Shown one piece after another: positions 32,786 to 40,965 of a DNA stretch of 41,520 nucleotides (position 1 is the first letter of the stretch; every line of letters begins with the position of its first letter). The stretch comes from JBBSMX01 sp038232935 (GTDB taxonomy: Bacteria; Bacteroidota; Rhodothermia; Rhodothermales; JANQRZ01): positions 1-41,520 of the forward strand of contig JBBSMX010000022.1 in assembly GCA_038232935.1 (NCBI GenBank), read 5' to 3'. The notes under the pieces are model-generated. The model was not told where the DNA came from and did not search any database. It saw only the letters and a list, made by a program, of their open reading frames with translations. The position numbers and the translations under genes were made by a program.

Positions 32786-33652
32786 ATGAATGCACCTGCT
32801 ACATCCACCCCCCGCGCGACACGCGCCTTCCGGCGTGATCTCGCCATCGCACTCGCTCTGCTCGTCGGGCTGCCGCTTCTCCTCGTGGCCTGCGAGATCA
32901 CCGAAGTCCAGCAGCCCTCCTCGGCCCTGCAGGGCGAGGTCATCGAAGTGGTCGTTACCATCCAGATTCCGGGCGACGACGCCAACCCGCACCGGGGCGT
33001 CGTGTCGGTGCTGGTGCCCGAGGACTGGGCCTACGTCGCCGGCTCCTACGACGGTCCCGCCGGCACCGGGGACATGCTCGAAGACGAGGGCTGGGGTGAT
33101 TCCACGGACATCGTACTGCCGGCACCGGACGGCATGAAGTGGATCGGGACGATCTCGGACGAGGGCTACGCCGTCTCCAATGCCCCCGTCTTCTACGACG
33201 CGACGATCCAGCTTCAGGTCGGCCAGACCACCGGCGACTTCGATATCGGCTACTTCACGACGAACGACGCCTTCGCCACGGCGGATATCGCGTTCGGGGA
33301 CAACGAGAGCAACACGGCGGATTCGCTGATGAACATCCCGATCACGGTCAATCCTTCCGTGGCGAACGAGGACGGTGCCCAAGCGGGGACGTTTACGCTC
33401 GGGCAGAACTACCCGAACCCGTTCCGCTCGGCGACGGCGATCCGGTACGAGCTCGACCGCGCCGCGGCCGTACGCGTGACCGTGTTCGACGCGGCGGGCC
33501 GGGAGATCGCCGTGCTGGACGAGGGGAGCCGCGCCGTCGGCGAGCACACCGTCGATTTCGAGGCGGCCGGTCTCGCGAGCGGGACCTACCTCTACCGGCT
33601 CGAAGCGGACGGCGAAATCGTCGAGACGCGGATGATGACGCTGGCGAAGTAA
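32786..33652 (+). CDS. Lipoprotein with C-terminal T9SS sorting domain
   Basis: A 288-residue envelope protein with two targeting signals. The N-terminus has a hydrophobic segment and the lipobox LLLVAC (C36). The C-terminus, about 205-288, is a clear type A T9SS sorting domain: FTLGQNYPNPFRSATAIRYEL, VTVFDAAGREIAVLDEG and GTYLYRLEADG. The middle (about 40-200) is an all-beta domain I cannot name, perhaps for glycan binding. Start 32786 is preferred because AAGAGG lies about 7 bases upstream; a GTG at 32744 overlapping the mannosidase stop would add 14 residues and push the lipobox far inward. Lipid anchoring and T9SS sorting in one protein is uncommon. It is the last gene before a terminator. 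Confidence 0.8.
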   Translation: MNAPATSTPRATRAFRRDLAIALALLVGLPLLLVACEITEVQQPSSALQGEVIEVVVTIQIPGDDANPHRGVVSVLVPEDWAYVAGSYDGPAGTGDMLEDEGWGDSTDIVLPAPDGMKWIGTISDEGYAVSNAPVFYDATIQLQVGQTTGDFDIGYFTTNDAFATADIAFGDNESNTADSLMNIPITVNPSVANEDGAQAGTFTLGQNYPNPFRSATAIRYELDRAAAVRVTVFDAAGREIAVLDEGSRAVGEHTVDFEAAGLASGTYLYRLEADGEIVETRMMTLAK

Positions 33653-33670
33653 CTCGTCGAACCGGACGGC

Positions 33671-33709
33671 AGTCGGGCTCCGATACCGGGAGCCCGGCTG
33701 TCTCTTTTT
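33671..33709 (+). terminator. Strong intrinsic terminator closing the uptake operon
   Basis: An 11-pair stem, AGTCGGGCTCC (33671-33681) with GGAGCCCGGCT (33689-33699) and one G-U pair, a seven-base loop, then GTCTC and TTTTT. It begins 18 bases after the lipoprotein stop. The next start codon (33727) is only about 18 bases beyond the T run, so this hairpin may also act as an attenuator for the downstream genes. Confidence 0.8.
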
Positions 33710-33726
33710 ACCTCTTCCTTTTTCTG

Positions 33727-34806
33727 ATGCCCCCCCGCCCGCTCCGCGTGGCCGACGCCCGCGACCTCGGCCCCCAGTTCACCGACAACCCGCATCGCAT
33801 GACCGGCCAGGACGGGGCCTACTCGATCCCGCTCGGCGACGGCCGCGTGTTCTGGTACTTCGGCGACACGCTCATCGGCGAGCGCCCGCCGGGCAGCCTC
33901 CGCGACGTGTTCACCCGGCTGGCCGAGATGGGGCAGCCGCAGGGTCACGCCCCCTTCGAGCGCCTGCCGACGAACACCGGCCTCGTCCTGCCCGACCAGT
34001 CCGGGCGCGGCGGCCTGACGGACTTCGCCCACATCGTGGACGGGGACGGCGAGATCCGCCAGCTCGTCCCGCCCGGCCCCGACGACCGCGACGAGTGGGA
34101 CCGGATGTGGTGCATGCATGGCGTCGCGCTCGGCGACACGCTCTACCTCTCGTACATGCATATCCGCATGCTCGCGAACACCGGCGGTCCGTTCGAGATG
34201 GGCTTCGAGATCGTTGGGACCGGGCTGGCGAAGGGGGACACGGAGACGTGGCACTTCGAGCGGCTCCTGCACGACGGCGAGGCGATGTGGTGGCCGTACC
34301 CGCAGCCGCAGTTCTCCTCCGCCATCCTCCTCGTGGACGGCTGGCTCTATTGCTACGGCGTCACCGGCTACGAGTCCGGCGTGCAGCAGGCCTACCTCGC
34401 CCGCGTCCGCCCCGCCGACATCGAGGACCGCGACCGCTACGAGTACCTCAACAGCCCCGAGCCGACGTGGAGCCCCGACATCGCCGACGCCATCCCGATT
34501 TTCGACGGGCCGCCCAACGAGATGTCCGTCTCTTGGAATGAGTACCTCGGTGGCTATCTCGCGGTCCATTCGTACAACACCGACGGGCAGCAGGTCGGGC
34601 GCACCGCGCCGCAGCCGTGGGGTCCGTGGAGCGAGCCGACGACGCTGTGGACCGTCGAGGCAGGGCCGGGCAAGAAATACCCCGTCGCGGCCTACGCCGG
34701 CAAAGAACACCCGTCGCTGGCCGAGGACGGTGGCCGCGTGATCTACTTCACCTACGTCGAGGCCGAGGAGTATTTCCCCCACCTCATCGAAGTCACCCTC
34801 GGCTGA
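33727..34806 (+). CDS. DUF4185-type protein, predicted cytoplasmic
   Basis: A 359-residue protein without signal peptide or lipobox, homologous to the lipoprotein at 27241. Shared features are FWYFGDTLIGE (compare TFLFSDTAIG), NEMSVSWNEYLGGYLAVHS (compare NELSVSPL), PWGPWSEPTTLW and GKEHPSLAEDGG..IYFTY. The fold is probably a five-bladed propeller as in some glycan-active proteins. Activity is unknown; a glycoside-cleaving or phosphorolytic role on imported sugar is conceivable but not shown. The reading frame is open upstream to 33139, but that part overlaps the lipoprotein gene in another frame. ATG 33727 has no Shine-Dalgarno site and directly follows the terminator. It is the first gene of the last operon. 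Confidence 0.8.
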   Translation: MPPRPLRVADARDLGPQFTDNPHRMTGQDGAYSIPLGDGRVFWYFGDTLIGERPPGSLRDVFTRLAEMGQPQGHAPFERLPTNTGLVLPDQSGRGGLTDFAHIVDGDGEIRQLVPPGPDDRDEWDRMWCMHGVALGDTLYLSYMHIRMLANTGGPFEMGFEIVGTGLAKGDTETWHFERLLHDGEAMWWPYPQPQFSSAILLVDGWLYCYGVTGYESGVQQAYLARVRPADIEDRDRYEYLNSPEPTWSPDIADAIPIFDGPPNEMSVSWNEYLGGYLAVHSYNTDGQQVGRTAPQPWGPWSEPTTLWTVEAGPGKKYPVAAYAGKEHPSLAEDGGRVIYFTYVEAEEYFPHLIEVTLG

Positions 34807-34839
34807 CCGGCCGCTCATCGCTATCCCTACCTCGCCCGC

Positions 34840-36897
34840 ATGATTCCCACCGTCGACGATCTGAAGAGCGCCCCAATGCCGCACCGCTACGGGGATCTCT
34901 ACGCGCTGCCCGGCCTGACAAACTTCCTCGGCTGCGTGCAGGTGGACCTCGACCTCACCGGCATCCGCAGCCTCAACTTCCCACCCTTCGCCACCTCCGA
35001 CGTCAACACCGCGAACCTCTATCTCGACGGGCGCCTGTTCAACGCGTGGGGCGCGACGCTCACGTTCACGTGGTACCCCGACCGCGTCGTCCGCGAGGCC
35101 GAGCACGACGGGCTGTACCTGCGGTCCACGACGGCGCTCGCACTCGGGCGGATGGCGGCGGTGATCGAACTGGAGGTGGAGAACCGGAGCGGATCGGAGC
35201 GCGAGGTGGCGCTGCGGCTCGGCGTGCAGGGGAGCGTGACGCAGGCGAAGCGCCCGTGGGGCAAGCCGCTCCCGCCGCGCGAGACGGATCACGAGATCGC
35301 GCTCGACGAGGAACGCGGAGCCGTTCGGTTCAAGGCAAAAGAGAGCGAGGCCGTGCAGATTCAGGGCACGTTCCCGGCTCCCGATGGACTCCGTGCCGCC
35401 GCGCTGCATCACACCCTTCGCCTCGCGCCGGGTGAGACAGGCACGATCCACTACATCCACGCTATCGGCGCGACCGATGCCGAGGCGGAGGCCGCGTACG
35501 ATGCGCTCCTCCGCGACGCGCCCGCCGAGTTCGACCGCGTCCGCGCCGACTGGAACGCCGAGCTCGAAGCCGTTTTCACGCCGGGCAATGATCGTTTCTC
35601 CGGCCATCTCCCCGAACTTCACACCGACGACGAGGCCATCGCGAAGGCGTATCAAATGGGCGCGCTCGGCGTCGTCTACTTCAAGCGCGACTCCCCGCAC
35701 TCGGCCCACGGCCGCGCCTACGACACACTCATGCCGCGCTTCTGGCAGTCGGTCACGTTCCTGTGGGACTACTTCCTCTCCAGCCCCGTCCACGCCCAGC
35801 TCGACCCCGTCGTGATGCGTGGGTATCTCGACCGCTGGATGCACCTCGATGTCCACCAACACTTCGGGACGGAGTACCTCACCGGGCAGGGCGTCGGCAA
35901 CTGGTACGCCGTCAACGACTTCGCGATGGTCTCGATGGCGAGCACGTACGTCCGCTGGACCGGCGACCGCGACTGGTTGACGGGCCGTGTGGCGGGGTCG
36001 GACGAGCGGATCATCGACGCGCTCCGGCGCTACGCGACCAACTGGCGGCGGTTCAAAACCGACAGCGGACTGGCCGACTACGGCGGGCTGAACAACCTGC
36101 TCGAATGCGTCCACACGTACCTGCATGAGGTCGCCAGCCTCAACGCCGCGAACGTCTTCAATCTCCGCGAAATCACGCGCCTGCTCGAGGCGGTCGGCGA
36201 GCCGGACGACGGCGCGCTGAACCGGGACGCCGACGCTCTGCTCCGCGATGTGCAGCAGCTCTACGTCGAGGGCAAAGGCTACTGGCGCGCCCGCTTCCCC
36301 GATGGTTCGGAGCGCGAGGTGCGCCATTGCTACGACCTGCTCACCGTCCTCAACACGATCCCCGACGACCTGACGGCGCAGCAGAAAGCGCAGATGGTCG
36401 CCTTCTTCCAGCGCGAGCTGCAGACGCCGACGTGGATGCACGCCCTTTCGCCGGGCGACAATGACGCCTTCCGCGATGTCCGCCCGGACCACCAGTGGAA
36501 CGGGGCGTACCCGGCATGGCCGCCCGAAACGGCGCGTGGGCTCTACCGCATCGGCGAGGCCGATCTCGCGTTCCGCTGGCTCCAGGGCCTCGCCCGAAGT
36601 GCAAACCAGGGACCGTTCGGGCAGGCCCACTTCGCCGAGAGCGTCTGGCCGACGACGGACGGAGCCGCCACCAAAGCCCCGCCCGACGAGCCGTACATCA
36701 ACGATTGGACCTGCTCCTCGAACGGAAGCTGGGTGAACCTCGTCGTCGAGTCCATCTTCGGCGTCCGCGCCCCGCTCGCCGGACCGCTCACCGCCCGGCC
36801 GCAGTTCGGTCCGTTCGACCCAAAGGCCGAGCTGCACAACGTGGTGCACCAGGGCACGCGCTACCACATCACCCGCGACGGTGCTCGCACGGCATGA
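34840..36897 (+). CDS. (alpha/alpha)6-barrel glycoside hydrolase-like protein, family not assigned
   Basis: A 685-residue protein without a signal peptide. The first 230 residues are a beta-sandwich (YLYL-type strands, IELEVENRSGSEREVALRLG). Residues about 260-670 read as a six-hairpin barrel of the kind seen in GH63/GH65/debranching-type enzymes: MPRFWQSVTFLWDYFLSS, GVGNWYAVNDFAMVSMASTY, DYGGLNNLLECVHTYLHEV, DHQWNGAYPAWPPETARGLY and PYINDWTCSSNGSW. Acidic residues within these motifs (for example in DHQWNG and the LLECV helix) may be catalytic. I could not assign a family. It is probably an intracellular glycosidase or phosphorylase for oligosaccharides from this locus. The next gene starts by ATGA overlap. 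Confidence 0.75.
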   Translation: MIPTVDDLKSAPMPHRYGDLYALPGLTNFLGCVQVDLDLTGIRSLNFPPFATSDVNTANLYLDGRLFNAWGATLTFTWYPDRVVREAEHDGLYLRSTTALALGRMAAVIELEVENRSGSEREVALRLGVQGSVTQAKRPWGKPLPPRETDHEIALDEERGAVRFKAKESEAVQIQGTFPAPDGLRAAALHHTLRLAPGETGTIHYIHAIGATDAEAEAAYDALLRDAPAEFDRVRADWNAELEAVFTPGNDRFSGHLPELHTDDEAIAKAYQMGALGVVYFKRDSPHSAHGRAYDTLMPRFWQSVTFLWDYFLSSPVHAQLDPVVMRGYLDRWMHLDVHQHFGTEYLTGQGVGNWYAVNDFAMVSMASTYVRWTGDRDWLTGRVAGSDERIIDALRRYATNWRRFKTDSGLADYGGLNNLLECVHTYLHEVASLNAANVFNLREITRLLEAVGEPDDGALNRDADALLRDVQQLYVEGKGYWRARFPDGSEREVRHCYDLLTVLNTIPDDLTAQQKAQMVAFFQRELQTPTWMHALSPGDNDAFRDVRPDHQWNGAYPAWPPETARGLYRIGEADLAFRWLQGLARSANQGPFGQAHFAESVWPTTDGAATKAPPDEPYINDWTCSSNGSWVNLVVESIFGVRAPLAGPLTARPQFGPFDPKAELHNVVHQGTRYHITRDGARTA

Positions 36898-38147
36898 TTC
36901 GCTCGCTCTCGCTCGTATTCCTCACGCTGATGATCGCCTCCGTCTCCGCTCAACCCGTCTCGTTTGACGCCTTCCTCGCCGATGTCGAAGCAGCGGCTCC
37001 GGCGGACCGGCCTGCGCTCGTCGAGGCGTTCTGGGAAAAGCTGGACCGGACGCCGCTCATCGAGGGCGATACGGCGGCGGTCTTCCTCTGGCGCGGCGAG
37101 GCCGAGGCCGTCGGCGTGCTCGGCGACATGGGCGAGTGGGCCGAGACGCTCCCGCTCCGGCGCATCGACGGGACCGACCTCTGGTACCGGCGCTTCCGCT
37201 TTGAGCCGGACGCACGGTTGGAGTACGGCTTCATGGTGGACGAGGACCACGAGGGCTTCGGTGCCGAGTTGTTCAGTGTACCGGACCCGGGCAATCCATA
37301 CCGGGTGCGCAGCGGGTTCGGACCGTTCTCGGAACTCGTCATGCCGGGGTACGACTACCCCGCCGTGTTCGACGCCGTGCGCGACGGGACGCCGGGCTCG
37401 TTCGACGGGCTCGCCCTCCACACGCTCCCGCCCGGCGTGCTGCCGTATCCACACGAGGTCCTCGTCTACACCCCGCCCGGCTACGCCGCCGACAGCGCCA
37501 CTCACTATCCGACGGTGGTCTTCATGGACGGCCGCGACTACCTCGAGTTCGCCCACGTCCCCGCCGTCCTCAACGGCCTCATCGGAAGAGGGGACGTCGA
37601 GCCCGTCGTCGCCGTCTTCGTGGACCCGCCGAACCGCCACGCGCCGCTCTCGCCGAACCGGATGACCGAGTACGGTTTCGGCGACGACTTCGTCGCCTTC
37701 CTGGCCGACGAGCTCGTGCCGTTCGTGGACGCGCACTACCGGACTCGACCGGACCCCGCCGAGCGCCTGATCGTCGGTGATTCCTACGGCGGGCTGATCG
37801 CGACCTACGTCCCCTTCCAGCGCGCCGACGTGTTCGGGCTCGGCTACAGCCAGTCCGGCTATCACTCGCTCCAGGGCGACCGGATGATCCATCTCATTGA
37901 ACGTGAGACGCCCCCGCCGATCCGGCTCTACGTGGACGTGGGGACCTACGAGGGCACCGTCGGGGCCGGGATGCTCGACTCGAACGAGACCGATTTCCTC
38001 GCCGCCAACCGCCGGCTTCGCGACGCGCTCGAAGCGCGCGGCTACGACTTCGTCTACGCCGAATACCCCGAGGGCCACACCTGGGGTAACTGGCGCGGCC
38101 ACCTGCCCGATGGGCTCCGCCATTTCTTCCCCGCCGAGGAGCGGTAG
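36894..38147 (+). CDS. Exported esterase with N-terminal CBM48-like domain
   Basis: A 417-residue secreted protein, signal peptide ending SVSA|QPV. Residues about 55-135 look like an early-set/CBM48-type sandwich (AVFLWRGEAEAVGVLGDMGEW, YRRFRFEPDARLEYGFMV). The alpha/beta-hydrolase esterase domain (esterase-D/Fes-like) follows with VLVYTPPGYA, VVFMDGRDYLEF, the nucleophile elbow GDSYGG (S297) and the catalytic His in EGHTWGNWR. The catalytic acid is probably an Asp in the 345-375 stretch. This build is shared by enterochelin-esterase-like and carbohydrate-esterase proteins. In a glycan locus, removal of acyl groups from the polysaccharide is the likelier job. ATG overlaps the previous stop. 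Confidence 0.85.
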   Translation: MIRSLSLVFLTLMIASVSAQPVSFDAFLADVEAAAPADRPALVEAFWEKLDRTPLIEGDTAAVFLWRGEAEAVGVLGDMGEWAETLPLRRIDGTDLWYRRFRFEPDARLEYGFMVDEDHEGFGAELFSVPDPGNPYRVRSGFGPFSELVMPGYDYPAVFDAVRDGTPGSFDGLALHTLPPGVLPYPHEVLVYTPPGYAADSATHYPTVVFMDGRDYLEFAHVPAVLNGLIGRGDVEPVVAVFVDPPNRHAPLSPNRMTEYGFGDDFVAFLADELVPFVDAHYRTRPDPAERLIVGDSYGGLIATYVPFQRADVFGLGYSQSGYHSLQGDRMIHLIERETPPPIRLYVDVGTYEGTVGAGMLDSNETDFLAANRRLRDALEARGYDFVYAEYPEGHTWGNWRGHLPDGLRHFFPAEER

Positions 38148-38152
38148 CGGCC

Positions 38153-39055
38153 ATGCGCTTCGGGATGGACTACGGCGGAACGAACATCAAAGCCGGCGTC
38201 TTCACGGACGCGGGCGAGCCCGTCGTGTTCGAGCAGGTGCCGCTGCGGAGCTTCACCGAGGGCGATCTGCTCGCCAACCTCGTCGAACACGCCCGGACGG
38301 TGGTCGAGGGGTACGCCCTCACGGCGGGCGGCCTCGCCATCAAGGGGCTCGTCGACCCCGAAGCTGGGCGTGTGGTGGAGGACATTGGCGAGGGGGCGTT
38401 GCTTGCGGGGAAAGATTTGCGCGGCGCGTTCGGGAAAGCGCTCGGCATCCCCTTCGCCGTCGAGAACGACGCGCGGGCGTATGCGTGGGGCGAGTGGTGC
38501 TTTGGAGCAGGGCAGGGGACCGAGGTGATGGCGTGCCTCACGCTCGGCACCGGGCTCGGGTGCGCGGTCGTCGCCCACGGCGCGCCCTACGTCGGGGCCG
38601 ACGCCCTCGGCGGCATTCTCGGCGGCCACATCAGCATCGACCGCCACGGGCCGGAGTGTCCCTGCGGGCAACGCGGCTGCCTCGAACTGTTCTGCTCCGC
38701 GACGGCGCTCGCCGCTCGCGTCCGCGACGCCCACCCGGACCTCGGCGACGGCAACCCGCTCCCCGCCTTGTTCGATGCTGTTCGCGAGCGCAGCGAGCCC
38801 TACCGATCTACGCTCGACGCCTACCTCGACGACCTCGCCCTGGGCGTCGTCAACGTCATCCACGCCTACGGACCCGAGCGTGTCGTGCTCGGCGGCGGGG
38901 TGATGAACAGCGCCGACCTCATCCTCCCCGGCCTCACCGAGCGCGTCCACGCCCGCGCGTGGACCGTCCCGCGCCGCCGCGTCGAGATCGCCGCCGCTGC
39001 GCTCGGCAACCGCGCCGCCGCACTCGGAGCCGCCTTTCATCCATCGATTGCTTGA
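38153..39055 (+). CDS. ROK-family sugar kinase
   Basis: A 300-residue ROK protein without the N-terminal DNA-binding domain, so a kinase and not a repressor. The phosphate loop is MDYGGTNIKAG (5-15), the sugar-binding ENDARAYAWGE follows, and TLGTGLGCAVV is the second ATP loop. The ROK zinc site is HGPECPCGQRGCLE, with Cys at 169, 171 and 176 plus an upstream His. VVLGGGVMNS is near the end. Coupled to mannose-6-phosphate isomerase (8-base gap) and downstream of an alpha-mannosidase, it most likely phosphorylates mannose at C6, though glucose or another hexose is possible. It starts 5 bases after the esterase stop. Confidence 0.88.
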   Translation: MRFGMDYGGTNIKAGVFTDAGEPVVFEQVPLRSFTEGDLLANLVEHARTVVEGYALTAGGLAIKGLVDPEAGRVVEDIGEGALLAGKDLRGAFGKALGIPFAVENDARAYAWGEWCFGAGQGTEVMACLTLGTGLGCAVVAHGAPYVGADALGGILGGHISIDRHGPECPCGQRGCLELFCSATALAARVRDAHPDLGDGNPLPALFDAVRERSEPYRSTLDAYLDDLALGVVNVIHAYGPERVVLGGGVMNSADLILPGLTERVHARAWTVPRRRVEIAAAALGNRAAALGAAFHPSIA

Positions 39056-39063
39056 GTCCTTCC

Positions 39064-40905
39064 ATGCCCGACGCTGTAGACGCACCCGCCCGTACCCTGC
39101 TCCCCGCCGATGCGACCACGTTCGCGCGCGGCCTGTTCGACCCGTTCCCCGCTTTCACGCCGTCGGGTGGCACGATTGAGCAGGGCTATGATGCCCTCGC
39201 CGAGCGCATCGCTGCGGCCGTGCCCGAAGGGCTGCGGGTGCTCGCGCTCGACGGCTTCCACGGCGTCGATTGGGACACGGTACGGGAGAAGCTGGAGGTC
39301 GCCCTCGCCGCGCGTGGCGTCGAGGCGGCGTGGTGGCCCACAGCCGACGCCCTCGCCGATCCCGACGTGATCGCCGAGCGGATCACGCCGTTCCTCGGCG
39401 GCGACGACCCTATCTTCGGGACGCACTTTCCGCTCGGGCCGGACGTGTTCTTCGGCGCCGAGCGGCTCGCGGCGCTCCGCATCGAAGCGGCCGTCGCACG
39501 GGGTCGGGCGGCTGGAAGTTTGGCTATCGTCTACGGCTGCGGAGCCGGACTGATCGAACTGTACGACGCCCTCTGGTACGCCGATATCCCCAAAGACACG
39601 CTGCAGGCCCGCGCCCGCGAGGGCGAACTGACGAACCTCGGCGCGGACGAACCCGCTTCATTTGGAGACTTTTACAAGCGGGCGTATTTCGTCGAGTGGC
39701 CCGCGCAGAACCGCCTCAAGCGCCGCCTCCTGCCCGAGATCGACCTCTTCCTCGATCTCCAAAATGCTGCCGAGCCGACGGCGATGGAGGGCGATGCGTT
39801 CCGCGCCGCGCTCCGCGAGCTGGCCGAGACGCCGTTCCGCCCGCGCCCGTGGTTTTACCCCGGCCCGTGGGGCGGCCAGTTCATGCAGGACCACATGGGC
39901 CTCGACCCCGAGCAGCCCAACTTCGCGTGGTCGTTCGAGGTCATCACACCCGAGAACGGGATCGTGCTGGAGAAGAACGGGGCGCGGCTCGAATGCTCGT
40001 TCGACTGCCTGCTGTTTCAGGAGTACCGGCGCGTGCTGGGCGATGCCGCGCGGCAGTTCACATACGAATGGCCGCTCCGGCTCGACTACCTCGACACGAT
40101 CAGCGGCGGCAACCTCTCGGTGCAGTGCCACCCGCGCCCCGACTTCATCCGCCGCCAGTTCGGCGAGACGTTCACGCAGGACGAGACCTATTACATCTCG
40201 GCCGCGCAGGAAGACGCCGTCGTCTACCTCGGCCTCGAAGAAGACGCGGACCCCGACGCCTTCCGCGACGTGCTGAAAGCCTCCGCCGAGACCGGTGAGG
40301 CCGTCGATTTCGAGCGCTACGTCCACGCCGTCCCTGCCCGGCCGCACGACCTCTTCCTGATCCCCAACGGCACGATCCACTGCAGCGGGCGCGGCAATCT
40401 CGTCCTCGAAATCAGCGCGACCCCATACATCTTTACGTTCAAGATCTACGACTACGTCCGGCGCGACCTGGAAGGGAACATGCGGCCGATCAACCTAGAC
40501 CGGGCATGGGAGAACCTGCGCTTCGAGCGGCGCGCCGGATGGGTTCGGGATAATCTCGTCGCCCAGCCGCGTCTGCTCTGCGAGGGCGATGGGTGGCAGG
40601 AAGAGGTGCTGATGGAGCGTCCCGAGTTCTTCTACAACATCCACCGTCTCACGATCAAGACGTGCGTGGCCTATGCGACCGAGAACCGGGCGCTAGCCGT
40701 CAACCTCGTGGAAGGCGAAGCCATCGACGTCGTGAGCGCGGAGGGGCGGCGACAGCCCCTGCGCTATCTGGAATCGATGGTTGTACCTGCCGCGGCGGGG
40801 CGGGTGGAGTTCGTCAATCGGGGCCACCGGCCGTGCAAGCTCGTCCTCGTTTTCGTGCGGCCGGGCGTCGGTACGACGCTCCCGCTCAATGATCCGAACA
40901 CCTGA
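39064..40905 (+). CDS. manA: Class I mannose-6-phosphate isomerase, long form with kinase-like N-terminal domain
   Basis: A 613-residue protein. The C-terminal 350 residues hold the cupin core of type I phosphomannose isomerases: LSVQCHPRPDF gives Q354/H356, ETYYI an acidic ligand, and NGTIHCSGRGN the last zinc His (H439). It would convert mannose-6-P to fructose-6-P. The first 230 residues resemble a uridine-kinase-like nucleoside-kinase domain (RVLALDGFHGVDW, DPIFGTHFPLG, LAIVYGCGAGLIELYDALWYADIP). The phosphate loop lacks the GxxGxGK(S/T) residues, so this part is probably catalytically dead or regulatory. It is the final gene of the operon, after the ROK kinase. Frame choice is firm; ATG 39064 follows the kinase stop by 8 bases. 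Confidence 0.85.
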   Translation: MPDAVDAPARTLLPADATTFARGLFDPFPAFTPSGGTIEQGYDALAERIAAAVPEGLRVLALDGFHGVDWDTVREKLEVALAARGVEAAWWPTADALADPDVIAERITPFLGGDDPIFGTHFPLGPDVFFGAERLAALRIEAAVARGRAAGSLAIVYGCGAGLIELYDALWYADIPKDTLQARAREGELTNLGADEPASFGDFYKRAYFVEWPAQNRLKRRLLPEIDLFLDLQNAAEPTAMEGDAFRAALRELAETPFRPRPWFYPGPWGGQFMQDHMGLDPEQPNFAWSFEVITPENGIVLEKNGARLECSFDCLLFQEYRRVLGDAARQFTYEWPLRLDYLDTISGGNLSVQCHPRPDFIRRQFGETFTQDETYYISAAQEDAVVYLGLEEDADPDAFRDVLKASAETGEAVDFERYVHAVPARPHDLFLIPNGTIHCSGRGNLVLEISATPYIFTFKIYDYVRRDLEGNMRPINLDRAWENLRFERRAGWVRDNLVAQPRLLCEGDGWQEEVLMERPEFFYNIHRLTIKTCVAYATENRALAVNLVEGEAIDVVSAEGRRQPLRYLESMVVPAAAGRVEFVNRGHRPCKLVLVFVRPGVGTTLPLNDPNT

Positions 40906-40965
40906 TTCTTGGTAATCCCCGATGGCCCGCGTCACGCTCGGTCTCTGCGCCTTGCTGTCGTCCCG

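Noticed and set aside
33592..36867. 1091-codon minus-strand open frame
   Set aside because: It is antisense to the DUF4185 and glycosidase-like genes, and its coding signal follows the third-position GC of the opposite strand.
38153..39055. ROK-family transcriptional repressor
   Set aside because: There is no N-terminal winged helix; the protein begins directly with the ATP loop, so it is a kinase.
37897..40905. 1002-codon reading of the manA frame starting inside the esterase gene
   Set aside because: Everything before 39064 is an Arg-rich shadow of the esterase and ROK genes.
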